In this document: positions 12,854-22,989 of the stretch, piece after piece | How the letters are laid out: each line of letters opens with the position of its first letter | How positions within the stretch are numbered: position 1 is the stretch's first letter | Source: Owenia fusiformis | Taxonomy: Eukaryota > Annelida > Polychaeta > Sabellida > Oweniidae | NCBI GenBank assembly: GCA_903813345.2 | Contig: CAIIXF020000011.1 | Span: 33,038,166 to 33,102,165, forward strand | Length of the DNA stretch: 64,000 nt | Direction: 5' to 3' | The notes under the pieces: generated by a model | Told to the model about the DNA's origin: nothing | The model's database searches: none | The model's input: the letters and a program-made list of their open reading frames with translations, nothing else | Made by a program: the position numbers and the translations under genes

Positions 12854-15800
12854 TAATAAGCCAAATGTGTTGCTAATGAACACCAAATGCAAGGTATAGT
12901 AGAGTGTTAGAGTAAGGTTTGGAGATATATGGGGTTGTTTTTCTTATGACTGGTGTACACTTAGAGTTTGCTTTTTTGTACTAGGTGCCTTTACTTTTGG
13001 TCCATACCTTTGGTACTTGTGCTTAGATATTATGTATTGATATTATGTAGACATCAAAAATTGAAAGTGGTCAAACTTTATACTTAGCTAACTTTGTGTT
13101 GCATATTATTTATTGTTTTACCATTGACATTTTGCGCAACCTAAGACAAAAATGAATGTACCTCTAAAGCCTTGTTAGTTGTTAGAACGCTTACACCAAA
13201 AATGGATAGATTAGTTGGTTTTAGTATATGTGGACATAAAACATGTTGTGATAGACTGTTCAGTGCCCGCACTTGACGTTTCACATTGATAACATTGCTT
13301 ACAACCTAACAAATAAAACATTTAATCATAAATCAATTACACATGTTCTCACAAGGATTTCTCTCATGTGGGCGAAAATCCTCATTATCACAACATAACT
13401 CTATCATTATCTAACCTAAATTGAGGAAAATATTTTTTCAGTTTTTTTTCTCATTTTCAAGTGGGGGCAAGACGGCAAGTGGATTTTCAGCTTTGATGCT
13501 GGGATGATATCTGTATATTTCTCACACAAGAATGCATCAATAGTAGGATACACCACAATGCTCACTGAAATCCTCTGAAATTGAATCCCAAGGATTCACA
13601 AGAATATGAAATATATTTCTGTTTGAACATATCAAAGAATATTATACAAATATTTCACTCTATTGAGGTGAAAACAAAAATCCTAGAACCCCAAGTTACT
13701 GAACATTCCAACTTAGTAAACCTGTGTTTGACATACCTCTGCTCTTACTAGCTGTGTTTCATGGTCTCTAGGGGAGATTTTCTTCGTCTGGATGACATAG
13801 CCCATTAATACAGACCCGGGTCGTTTTCCTGCTTCTATAACATAAGAAAACATGATCATAAATATGTATATGTAATGTCTATATTTTATAAATATCTCGA
13901 CCAGTAGAAATAGATTTAATCTAATGCAGCAACATTGCGAAAATGAACGTTTCATTAACTGTTAAAAAGACAATAATTTTCTGTTTTTTTTCGTACTCAC
14001 ATTATCCTTACAGCAGATGTGATTATTTTTCAAGGTTTATCCCTCTTTTGCACCTCCGTTATTTTTTTAGCTTGAGCTACGGATGACTGACATTTTTGGC
14101 GCAAAAATCAAAGTGATTGGAGGTAGCCAGTCATGATGATTTATATTTACATTGCCTCGAATACTGTAGAAAATGCAAAATGATTATTGCTTTGATAGAT
14201 AATTATTTAGCATATTGAATTTTCTTTCCAATATGCTTGATTTCACGAGAATCGAGTCACTATTGACTCTTTTAAGATAAAAATTACTGATTCGTGAATA
14301 ACGTTCTCTTCATGAGCGAGTTTGAAAAAAAAACATTTTTTCAAAAATTACTTGATGAATACCTTTGAAATTATTTTGCATGTTTATGTCAACTGTAGTA
14401 ACGGAATTATAATGATACCTTCTTCCAAAATTTTAGATAATTTTTCTTATATTAGTCTCCCCCATCACTATTATTTCAATTTCACTCATTCGATGTATTT
14501 GACGTTGCTAGTTGGCTGCTTGGCAAAATCATGGACCGAAATTATATTAGAATAATTACCAGGTCAAACATTTATCTATTCTCTTACTAAATTACCGATT
14601 GGCATTTGTTGCACATCTTGTAATATGAATGCTAAAGACAAAAACAAGTTGAACTTGAAACTGCTGAAATATTTAATTTCGCGTTGCATTGGTTTCAACG
14701 GAATTTAGCGATACCTGTTATCTTTGAAAGAACATAAGTTCAGTAATAAAAGAGCTTTTAACATGATTTTAGATTTATTTGAAAGCAAATAAACTATTGT
14801 TTTAGAAAGCGTACATGTTACATTTTTGGCACCAGAAAATTTTGTTTTGAAAAAATGACAATTTATCACAATATGTCAGAAATTTACACCCCTTAGGTGA
14901 TCTTTGATTTACTTTTCAATATTTTTCTGAATAGTTAATTGAATAGGGTTTACAACAATAACAACATTATTGAAATCATGCAAGTAATCAAAATCGCATA
15001 GAAAAGGAAAATTACCCTCCCCTTAAGACTTAGTGTTATAAAAATTGATGCAGAGATTAGGGTAAGTGTACTTTACATGCTATATTTATAAAAATTCTGC
15101 TTTCTTGTAATATACCTAGAAGAGCATGGTGCATTTCATGCTCCTGTCTGTCTAACTTCTGAGCACGACGGACATAACCAAAACATCTCTTCTCTTCATC
15201 TTTCTCAATGCAGCGTCCCACCTTGTAGTTCAATATGACCAAGTCTCCCTCCCTCACATTCAATTGGTTTCTGTTATTTTTTCCAGATATTATGGCTGGA
15301 ATAATAACAGTAAAATCTAAACTATGAAATAACATTAGAACGTTATACCTATGGTACCATATTTCATGGTATTATGTAAGGCTGTAGCTAAAACGGTTCA
15401 GGAGCTGAGGATTGACTGTGTAGCTCTTCACTAGTTTCTTATGGAGGATTACATAATGATTTGGACTAGACCTGATAGTAAAAGATATCATAGACATCTA
15501 GAGACTCTAAAGTAATGTTACGACCCTTCAGTACGTCCTTCTGGGGAGCCGTGGTGTAAAATGCCGAATACTAGTCCTGAAAGGGAGTGTGCTAAATTCA
15601 ATGCCCAGTCGAGCCCAGGACCTTCCGTTCCCAAGCCTGACGCTCTACCGATTCGACCAAAGGGGCTAGCTACTACAACCAAGACTGTAGTAACGACTTG
15701 CCATCGAGGGTCATTACACCACCCCCCCCCCCTAGAAGACGACGTCCCGTCATAACTGATTCACAAGGGCAATCCCACTTCTGACACCACTGTAACGACT

Positions 15801-18800
15801 CTTGGGCACATCCGTCAGGGGGCTGTAGTGTAACGAGCCGGATAATAGACCTGAAAGGGATTGTACTAAATTCAATGCCCAGTGCGGGAATTGAACCCAG
15901 GACCTTCCGCTTTCAAGCCTGATGCTCTACCGATTCGGCCAAAGGAGCCAGCCACTACAGTCAACACTGAGTAGCTATCGAGGGTCATTACAGTAACTTA
16001 CACTGTAACTCAAAGTTGAAGATATCTTTAGAGTAACCACATTTCACTGTGGAGATAGCAAGGTTTTGCACATTAGAATTTTGCACTTCCTTCCAATCTT
16101 TCCAAATCTGAAAATACAGTTGAACAGTATAATGATGCTGTTTTAATAGTAAAATTAAATGTTGATAGTCCTTATAAAAAATAAAGTTCAATTCACAATA
16201 TACTTTTAAGGAATCTTAAATCTTATGATAGAGGGTAACTAACTATACCTGATTATGATATCTCAAGCTAAATGTTGTAGGTTTACGAGAATGCCAGCTA
16301 TAAGTCCTTGAATGAAACATGAAGTGTAATGCTGCATCATGTATGTTTATAGATTTCCTGTAAATTATGTTTTAAGGGTCTTATTACAGGATCATGATAC
16401 CCCCTCCAGCTTTAAATAGCTGGGAAATACATACACTTTGCCATGTTTCCAAGAGCAATAGCGAGTTCATCAGCTCACAATAATCTCTGTAGGATTCATA
16501 AACATCCAATAATGGCCAGACTTTCTTCCCATCCACTACTGGTGGTGGTTTCTTGCATCGTTCTACAACAATGTTACAGATTTTATACTTCTCATTTTGA
16601 TGGACAGATGATTGAATCATTAAGAATTGAGCTGTTGAGTAGTAATCCCAATCATTACATTGGGACAAAGAGATGTTTGTTTTAAAAATGAACATTTGAA
16701 AGAAATTATTGCTATTTGTTTATAGATAAGCTCCAATAGCCAAAGTCATTATCTTGAAAGTACTTTTTTGATCACACACATAATACCTCAAGTGTTAAAG
16801 TACAGAAGTATTTCATGATTTAAGCTTGCAGTTTTACTTTATGATGCAACCACTTCTGGCGGTGACAGAAACACAGTCAAACTAAAACATTTACCTTGTT
16901 CAGCTAGCCAATCCACATTCCATCCTATCATATGTGAGAGAAACACATCAAAATTATCTTGGGGTTGAACATTTGGATCAGAAGGAGGTCTCCTAGCTGC
17001 GGGTTGTCCAGTTGGAGCAGCAGGGGGATATGGTTGTTTCTCCTGCATTCTAGAGGTGGCTCCAACAAGATGGGTTCTGTGAATGTTTTTTGAAGCATTA
17101 ATGGAGCTTTGAGGTCTCATTGATTGAGGTTCCGTGGTAGTGTGCCTTTTGTCAAAGGGGGTCTTTGCAGGAGGTAAATTCCCAGGAGGCATTGACTTAA
17201 GGCCTTGAGGATGAGAAGGATCTACTGGCTTGGGAACTGCATTACTAGCCTTGGTACACTTAGGGGCTGATGTGGAGGGAATATTAACAGGTTTAGTCTT
17301 TACGACGCATTCACTCTCCTTTTGGCCTTGGTCATCTTGATTCTTTGTAGCTGGAGGCTTTGAATGAGGCTGCTGCAAATATAAGAAAAATCATAACAAA
17401 TATGCGAGTGGCATTAGTACATGTATTCTTAGACTGGAGTAAACGTCACAAAGGTGTGTTGAACATGATAGCAAATTTTTAGAACACATAAAATGAACAT
17501 CTGAGACAATAATGATAAAGATGAATTGAATGTAACAAAATATGATTAAATTTAAATTTTGACATTAAATGCCCCTCACATATCCTCCTTGATATTTACC
17601 TTACTATCAGGTTTCATTACTTGTTTGTTAGTTGCAGTAGTTGAACTCAAACTTTCCATAAGTCCGAGGTTCCGAGACTTGAATCTGCTCACAGATGTGG
17701 CGCTTGTCTTCACAGGATTAGCTCGAATCACTTAATGATAATAAAAAAGTATTTGACGTGTACTAGTATCGTACTTAAATTGCATATTGAAAGTATCTAC
17801 GATGTATATATTTTGTTATATTTTGATTTTTTTTAAATCAATGCTTAATATATTAATTATAATTAATATATTGAATATCTATTTGTACCTTTAGGGACTT
17901 TTTTCTCAAGTTCCACTTTGTAAGGTCTCTCCCTCATTGCTTGTTTTGCATCATGTATTGGCTGTGTGAGCGAAGTACTATTCAATGAATTTGAAGTCCT
18001 ATGCTTAGATAAACCTTTTTCCCTTATAGAGGAGTGTTTTTCATGCGACCGAGACTTTTGTAAGGATCCACTTGGTCTTGATTCATTATGTTTTCCAAGC
18101 CATGATTCTTTTGTATCGTTGTTGAAAGATTTTTGTTTGTGAGAATCTTTGTTAAAAGACTCTGAGAATGATCTGATTTTTTGCTTTGATTTCATCCTCT
18201 GGGGAGAAATAGCAACAGTCTTTTTGGTACTTTCTGATTTATGGCTGCTTTGGGGGATTTGGAGTTGTTTTGCTGAAGTATCAAATTGGTTTTTGGATGG
18301 CAAATTTTTCAAAGGCTCTTTTGCTGGATGTGAAATCTTTGGCTTCTTCTCACTACAAGAACCTTCATCAAATTTTTCCTTTCTTTTTGTAGATTTTGAA
18401 TCCTTAATGTATGACCTTGCACTGAAGTCAGCTAGAGAATCATTTAAACATAACATCTGATTCTGCTGGGTGTCTTTATCTCTGGGTTTGTTCCTTTGGG
18501 TTTCCAAAGATTTCTCAACTATTTGAACTTTGTCATCATCTATCATGTGATCCTCATAATCATTCAAACTTGCAATAAGAGCAAGGTCATCATCTGATGG
18601 AATATTCAAGTCCTCTTGCATATTATTGTCAAGGGAAGTATCCTTCAAGTCTCCTCCAATGTTTATGTGATTATCACAGGGTTTGTTCATCTTTTCGTCT
18701 ATACATTTCCCAGTAGACCTTTCATGAATTTGAATGGAAGGAGCATTTCCTTTCGACATTTTACTAATATTTTTTGAATCATGAAGGGTATCAGCTTCAC

Positions 18801-19710
18801 TCCCATTTTTTCCATCAGTTGCCTGCCTTATTTCTTGAGATAAACTTAGAAGAACAGCATCAAGATATTCAAGGAGACCTTGAGTATTTAGATCATTCTG
18901 GTTAAAATCAGCTTCAGTTTTAATGTCACAAGAGTCCTTTTGGTCATTCTCACATTCTTCTGTTATTTGTTCCACTGTATCAACAACATTATCATCAGAG
19001 TTATCAATGTAGATATACTCAGGTGATTTCAGAGGAGCCGTGATATGCATTTCTTCAAATATGTCATCATTGTTATCTAAATTATCTCGATCTTCATTGA
19101 TGAACATTGAGGGTTTTTGGGATAGATTGGTAAGGATATCAGACTCGTCGTCATCACTTTCATCCAGTACAATAGGAGCTTCTACTTGAGAGTATCCAAT
19201 CCAATCATCAACACACTCTTCCTTCACAATGTTTTTATCATTGAATACTACAATCTCCTCTCTATTTTTATCTTTCTCTTTGTTTGTATTCAATTTAGGC
19301 TCTTCGGGTTTCATATTATAAAGGTTTCCATCCTTGTTTTCATCATCATTAATTTCCTCCATTGACATATCAAATATATTTCCACCATCATCAATGTCAT
19401 CCTCATCACTAAGACACTTTTCTTTACTTTTAATTTTGTATTTTTCTCGTGAAAGATTGAGAGATCGGAGGGTTTCACCTAATTTCAACTTCACATTTTT
19501 ACTGATTAGTAATTTCTTGGAATCAATTTTGATGGAACATGTTTCAGTTTGGTATTTTTTACTGTCATGTATATCTTCATTGTCAGATTTATTTTCCATT
19601 CCTTTCTTGTTGCTTAACTTTCTCTCCATATGTAACTTTTCAGTATCAGATTGTTTTTCATTGTCAGGTTTTATTTTCATATTTTCATTTTCGTCTTTGT
19701 TTGTATTCAT
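1662..19710 (-). CDS. SETX: Senataxin-like SF1 helicase, copy A (N-terminally truncated paralogue)
   Basis: Probable 5'-3' RNA/DNA helicase of the Sen1/senataxin/UPF1 family, a nuclear group that resolves R-loops and acts in transcription termination. Exons from the 5' end: 19710-17889, 17730-17600, 17369-16895, 16562-16435, 16107-16004, 15321-15116, 13834-13737, 13305-13162, 12453-12301, 12136-12016, 8204-8097, 7683-7568, 7304-7233, 5540-5364, 5196-5089, 3563-3385, 2869-2780, 2595-2440, 1965-1662. All junctions keep phase, giving about 1,563 residues from the ATG at 19,710. Motifs in order: Walker A CPPGTGKS (about residue 1068), Ia ICAPSNGAIDEL, II VIVDEASQTTELD split by an intron, III LILVGDPEQLP, QYRMH, and VNTVDAFQGRE with NVALTRAK. 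Relative to copy B the N-terminal half is missing, two further blocks of the giant exon are deleted, and the first Walker A glycine is Cys. The start is uncertain: the frame stays open upstream to a possible acceptor near 19,768. Intact reading through 19 exons argues against a dead copy. Confidence 0.85.
3564..5088. repeat. copy A intron with two copies of a dispersed repeat of about 300 bp
   Basis: The intron between the QYRMH exon and the GDPEQLP exon is much longer than its counterpart in copy B. Two related units lie at about 4,240-4,510 and 4,525-4,860. Shared words are GTCCAAAAGTGAATTTTGCG, CATTTTGAAAATAGGC and AAAATGGCTGAAGATAAA or close variants. Further family members are at 6,345-6,605 and 23,590-23,830. 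No coding capacity is seen, so this is a non-autonomous interspersed repeat of unknown class. Confidence 0.65.
4925..5088 (-). repeat. partial tandem copies of an exon end plus splice donor (copy A)
   Basis: Just downstream, in gene sense, of exon 5089-5196 (GDPEQLP exon), the exon end and its donor recur in degenerate form. On the plus strand CACCCTGT or CACTCTG-like words, a TTAGAAA word (reverse of TTTCTAA before the donor) and CAGCTGTTC-like exon words repeat at about 4,940, 5,000, 5,040 and 5,075. The same arrangement occurs in copy B at about 29,218-29,370, so it predates or parallels the gene duplication. Confidence 0.55.
5541..7232. other. copy A intron, expanded by repeats
   Basis: The copy B counterpart is about 460 bp, so roughly 1.2 kb was gained here. 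It contains a third member of the dispersed family described at 4,240 (about 6,345-6,605) and a G run at about 6,144. No exon could be supported inside it. Confidence 0.5.
7700..7905. mobile_element. small dispersed repeat, copy 1 of 2
   Basis: Closely matches 51,355-51,525 on the same strand. Shared words include CAATCAGGGCCAGTAAGG, GGGGACCATAATCCCC and GGGGACCATAATTT. The ends carry weak inverted similarity (GGCGTAAAA against TTTTACACC), suggesting a MITE. No coding capacity. Confidence 0.55.
8887..11884. mobile_element. 3.0-kb insertion with 25-bp perfect terminal inverted repeats
   Basis: The first 25 bases (8,887-8,911) are the exact reverse complement of 11,860-11,884. TGCT lies immediately outside both ends (8,883-8,886 and 11,885-11,888), a likely 4-bp target-site duplication. 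The insertion explains why this intron is 3.8 kb in copy A and 355 bp in copy B, so it arrived after the gene duplication or was lost from B. I recognise no transposase. The interior is AT-rich and repeats the word TACGTTAC or its complement many times (for example near 9,956, 10,950, 11,140, 11,295, 11,415), sometimes within longer similar blocks. This looks like a non-autonomous DNA transposon of unassigned superfamily. Confidence 0.7.
12214..12311 (-). repeat. two extra units of the 44-bp exon-end/splice-donor repeat (copy A)
   Basis: Directly downstream, in gene sense, of the Walker A exon. The exon end (codons for TIVGLIKHILR) and its GTAAGT donor recur once in good form at 12,268-12,311, exactly 44 bp away, and once more in degenerate form. 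Copy B has expanded the same unit to about 11 copies. Confidence 0.75.
12301..12453 (-). CDS. SETX: Walker A exon of helicase copy A
   Basis: An exact 51-codon exon bounded by TTTTTTCAG and AGG|GTAAGT. It encodes RYNPSQVKAIQ (Q-motif-like region) and LCLLQCPPGTGKSYTIVGL. The P-loop lysine and serine are kept, but the family's leading glycine (GPPGTGKS, as in copy B) is TGC cysteine here. Everything else in the exon matches copy B closely. Confidence 0.85.
12808..12853. repeat. (ATT)n microsatellite
   Basis: About 15 uninterrupted TTA/ATT units inside an intron of helicase copy A. Confidence 0.95.
13835..15115. other. copy A intron, unexplained 1.3 kb
   Basis: The counterpart in copy B is about 280 bp. 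About 1 kb of AT-rich extra sequence was gained here, but I see no coding motif, clear terminal repeats or RNA gene. The open frame of about 77 codons near 14,322 has no recognisable features and looks like chance. Confidence 0.4.
15772..15789 (-). other. primer-binding site, tRNA-Leu type
   Basis: TGGTGTCAGAAGTGGGAT on the minus strand starts one base after the 5' LTR. TGG is the complement of the CCA tail, and the rest matches my memory of the acceptor end of eukaryotic tRNA-Leu. The exact donor tRNA of this organism is not known. Confidence 0.75.
15887..15941 (-). promoter_or_regulatory. Pol III-type A and B boxes inside the 5' LTR
   Basis: On the minus strand an A-box match TGGCCGAATCGG (15,930-15,941) is followed about 32 bases later by an exact B-box GGTTCAATTCC (15,887-15,897). 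Between them is a tRNA-like anticodon arm whose loop reads CTTGAAA, with a poorly paired stem. The 3' LTR keeps the A box (15,648-15,659), but its B box is damaged by a small deletion near 15,605-15,616. The order and spacing are those of a tRNA gene or tRNA-derived SINE head. Confidence 0.75.
17889..19710 (-). CDS. SETX: Shortened giant exon of helicase copy A (low-complexity, acidic/lysine-rich)
   Basis: About 607 codons rich in D, E, K, S and N, without folded-domain signatures. It aligns with the C-terminal third of the copy B giant exon but has lost about 60 residues after a KIKSKEK-type segment and several hundred residues after DENKDG. Short blocks survive almost unchanged: DDWIGYSQVEAPIVL, EYIYIDNSDDN and a 30-residue block starting DDDLALIASLNDYED. 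The last two of these are probable linear interaction motifs. The exon ends AAAG before GTACAAAT. Confidence 0.8.
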
Positions 19711-19988
19711 CTTAGTAGTGGTAGTTTGATCTAGCCTGTTGCATTGGATTACCCCTGCAGCTTCCCCTTAAAAAATAAAAGTGACTCATGCATGCTTTTC
19801 AATGTTCTTGAGCAAAACAGACTTACTTTTCATCCCCTAGTATTTTCCAAATCAAACCCAAGCAGATGAATGTGGGATTAGGCACATTTACTTGTGTAAA
19901 TTATTTTGTGTTTTTCAAATATTGCCTTTCATGGGATCTCTATTACATTTTTGTGCTTTGTACGTTACCCTTTATACCATATTCTTAC

Positions 19989-20093
19989 TTTGTGATGTAC
20001 TTGCAGTAGTCTTAAAAACTTCACATCTGCGTTATTCTTTGTGGTGTCTTCTTTTTCCTTCTCCCCCAGGTCCAAGAGAATCACCATTGCCAT
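19989..20093 (-). pseudogene. Decayed first coding exon of helicase copy A
   Basis: On the minus strand this matches the first coding exon of copy B (45,074-45,185), including the downstream donor GTAAGAATATG. Relative to copy B the start-codon region is altered, and one base is missing in the basic stretch, which puts a TAA in the original frame. Copy A therefore cannot make the original N-terminus and must start within the giant exon or at an unseen alternative exon. Confidence 0.65.
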
Positions 20094-20109
20094 ATCTCTA
20101 CAAATTCCG

Positions 20110-21369
20110 CAATTGTTATAGACTGGTGAAATTATTAGGGATTAAAAGTGCAACAACGAGGGGGGGGGGGTGTTTTAATTCTCCCAAATAATAACAATTG
20201 TAACCATAAAATTGGAAAATTATACAGTAATTTAGTAAAATCTTTAGTTTTCCTGGAATACAGTATTGCAATATGGGATTTTAGAAAATAAGCATGACAA
20301 AGAATAATATGAACAAAAACTTTCAAAAATAATTTTTGTTTAGCTAACTCGCTAGATCTGATTCTCTCTTTAGCATCCAAAGATATGAAACAATTTCCGT
20401 CATATCATTTTTTCTTGGGATAATTTATTCAAAGTGTGATAAAAGGAACCTTGCAAAACACAGAGAGTGCTAATACTTCCCATGATATGACCAATTGATG
20501 CCGATGACGTAAGAAGCATTTGGGAATATAAAGCCCATACGAGTGAAAAAGCACAAAAAACTATACAAATCATATGTAAATGGTTCTCTGATGTAGTAAG
20601 TGACTGATTTCAGCATCTCAGTTAGGCCTCACCAGTCTATCAAAAACAATGGCTACGACACATGGTAGTTCAAAAAGTTAAACCTAGCCTGGGTCTTATT
20701 TATTAGAAAATTAGTCGTGGTTAGAAGCAAGGTACTGAGGTAAGTATAATATAATTTTAGCTTCCTACCTTATGTATCTATGATCTCTGAGATAAGGCAA
20801 AGAGAAGAAATATTAATGAGACTGGATTAGCATACGAGAAAGTGATCAAAGACAATGGTGACAAGGATCAAGAGGTCACGAAAGCTTTTCAGAAGAAAAT
20901 ATTGACATTTAAAAAAACACCTTTGACGAATTAATTTTTACTGGCGTTTAGTGGCCTACAGAGCTGCTAATAACTCAGATGCGAGTAGGTAGTTACCACT
21001 TTCACCACCAGGTGGCTCATTCGGGTCAGATAGCATGGCGGGTATACTAGAAAGTTCCCAGTTTAACTTAAATATTATCAGTTTTAGTGGTTCAATTTTC
21101 AAATCGCCTTTATATATCTAATAGTTATGCAAATTAAAATATGTCCAGTAAAAGAAAATATTGTCTGTCCAATACAAGAAAAGATATTTCTCTTTTTGTG
21201 ATTTTATTACATGGGGTCTATTAAATGGGGGAAATCCCCAAACTAGAAATCACATTTTCCCAGAAATTAAATTTTCAAAGTTGATAAGCAATTTTGAAAA
21301 CCATATTTCTAGATGTACTATTACATGTAGATTTCAAATATGACATCACTTTGATTGAATTTTGAATAT
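20110..21369. other. intergenic spacer upstream of copy A
   Basis: A C/G run lies at about 20,160. I see no exon chain, RNA gene or transposon with clear ends. The promoter of copy A, if expressed, might lie here but could not be defined. Confidence 0.35.
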
Positions 21370-21374
21370 CTAAT

Positions 21375-22204
21375 CACAGGCTGGTATCGAAAGATTTGTC
21401 CGCTGTGACGGAGCATGCTATTTTTCATAAAAACACTAAGAATGCTTCACGATTTATTTTTTAACTCATATGTTTCGTTATATCAAAGATAATTACTTAC
21501 TCCATGCAATGGATATATCATTTGCGTGTAACCTTCACTTCTGTTTGAAGTCCAATAACGCTAGGAGTAAAATCTATTGAAAACGGCGCCAGAGTATCAA
21601 ACTCTAAAATGTACCATTTCTTTTTTAACTTTTTAATGGCATGATATAGTGACACGATAATATTAACATATGTTTTAAGCATAACTCTGAATGTATTAAT
21701 GAGATATTAATGCATTGGGTGTTTTTAATTTTTTAATAAAAAATAATATTAATATTTTTTGTCCGCTGTGACGGAGCATTTTCACAATTCACATTTGCAA
21801 CTGCTCCGTCACAGCGGACAGAAAAATTAAACATTATTTTTTATAAAAGAATTAAAAAGACCAAATACATCAACATCTCATTTATACCTTCATAGTTATG
21901 CTGAAACCATGTGTAAATATTATCGTGTCACTATATCGTGCCATTAGAAAGTTAAACAAGAAATGGTACATTTTGAAGTATGATACTCCGGCGCCATTTT
22001 CAATAGCTTTTCTTCCCAGCGTAATTGGACTTCAAACAGAAGTGAAAGTTACCCGCAAATGATTGACCATTGCATGGAGTAAGTAATTTTGTATGGTACA
22101 ACGAAACATATGAGTTAAAAAATAAATCGTGAAGTATTCTTAGTGTTTTTATGAAAAATAGCATGCTCCGTCACAGCGGACAAATATTTCGATACCAGCC
22201 TGTG
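21375..22204. mobile_element. 830-bp foldback transposon with 5-bp target duplication
   Basis: Almost the whole element is one inverted repeat of two arms of about 400 bp. It starts CACAGGCTGGTATCG and ends with the reverse complement. CTAAT flanks both ends exactly (21,370-21,374 and 22,205-22,209). The word GTCCGCTGTGACGGAGCA occurs at the outer end of each arm and again, facing the other way, at the centre, so each arm is bracketed by it. No protein is encoded. A CAC terminus with a 5-bp duplication resembles Transib/RAG-type elements, but the heptamer-like consensus is not matched. Confidence 0.85.
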
Positions 22205-22209
22205 CTAAT

Positions 22210-22989
22210 GACATAAATCAAAATTATTTCAACTCGCATCTATCCTATTGGCTGTCGGGGAATAGAGAAATGCCCGTTACCCGCCCCCCCCCCCTCCCCC
22301 CCAGGTTTCCTTGAGGATTCGGGTGGATTGTGAGATGTGATAAACATTGTGAAACTTACCATTGCGAGTGGTAAAATGAAAGTAATCGCTGTTTAAAGTG
22401 CAATCAAATTGAGTTTTTTATTTATTTTACTTCCGTGTTAGTAAGGACACTAAAATTTGCGCATGCGCGTGACATTTTGACTCTTAAACTACTAAGTTAT
22501 TTTGACGGAACAAAGAGGTCCAAAGTCAAAGTGATATTGGTAGTAATATATTCACAGAGAACTATATACACGTTTTTTAAAAAGAACATCACAACGATAC
22601 AAAACATGTAAATAGTTCTCTGTGGTGGATTTCTGTCAATTTAACAAAAGCGAGGAAATAAATATATGGATTGCAACTTTATTTAGCCCTACAATTGTAG
22701 CGTAAAATTTTCGGAAAAAACATTTTTTGTATGCAATTTGATCGCCGAGTGTACATTTGATTATATAATACTTACATGCATGCGATCTTTGAATTCTGTG
22801 TTACATTTTCGCTTGTTTTATTGTTAATATGGTGAGATGCCGATAGAACGTTGTATTAAAAAAATAATAATAAAGATGTCCAAATGTATTCATCGGTTAG
22901 GTAAAGATAATTAATTTGTACTACTTTCCTCAAATCACTAACCAAAATAACTTACTTTTTCGAGCTTTCGGAAGCAGCTACTACCTTTG
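22210..22989. other. intergenic, no gene seen
   Basis: A C-rich run lies at about 22,283-22,304. Otherwise it is AT-rich sequence without supported features. Confidence 0.4.

Larger units (their letters stand above)
15516..15992 (-). mobile_element. Miniature LTR retrotransposon (TRIM) with a tRNA-like sequence in its LTRs
   Basis: On the minus strand the parts are in full LTR-element order. The 5' LTR (15,992-15,791, 202 bp) begins TGTAATGACCC and ends GTTACA. After one base comes an 18-bp primer-binding site TGGTGTCAGAAGTGGGAT, matching the 3' end expected of a tRNA-Leu. A 72-bp interior ends in a G-rich polypurine tract. The 3' LTR (15,718-15,516, 203 bp) is similar but clearly diverged. 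GTAA flanks both ends as a 4-bp target-site duplication. There is no gag or pol, so it depends on another element. Each LTR contains a tRNA-like stretch, so the LTRs may carry an internal Pol III promoter. It sits only a few bases inside the donor of copy A exon 16,004-16,107, and copy B has the empty site at about 34,278-34,290. Confidence 0.85.

Noticed and set aside
15887-15960. Functional tRNA gene
   Set aside because: The anticodon stem has mismatches and the tRNA-like stretch recurs inside a second LTR, so it is part of a retroelement.
17370-17372. Alternative acceptor adding one Gln to copy A exon 16,895-17,369
   Set aside because: Both CAG sites are possible (NAGNAG type). The inner one was chosen because it matches the copy B exon edge; RNA data would decide.
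21375-22204. True RAG recombination signal sequences
   Set aside because: The end reads CACAGGC rather than CACAGTG and no nonamer at 12 or 23 bases is evident. Only the CAC start and 5-bp duplication agree.
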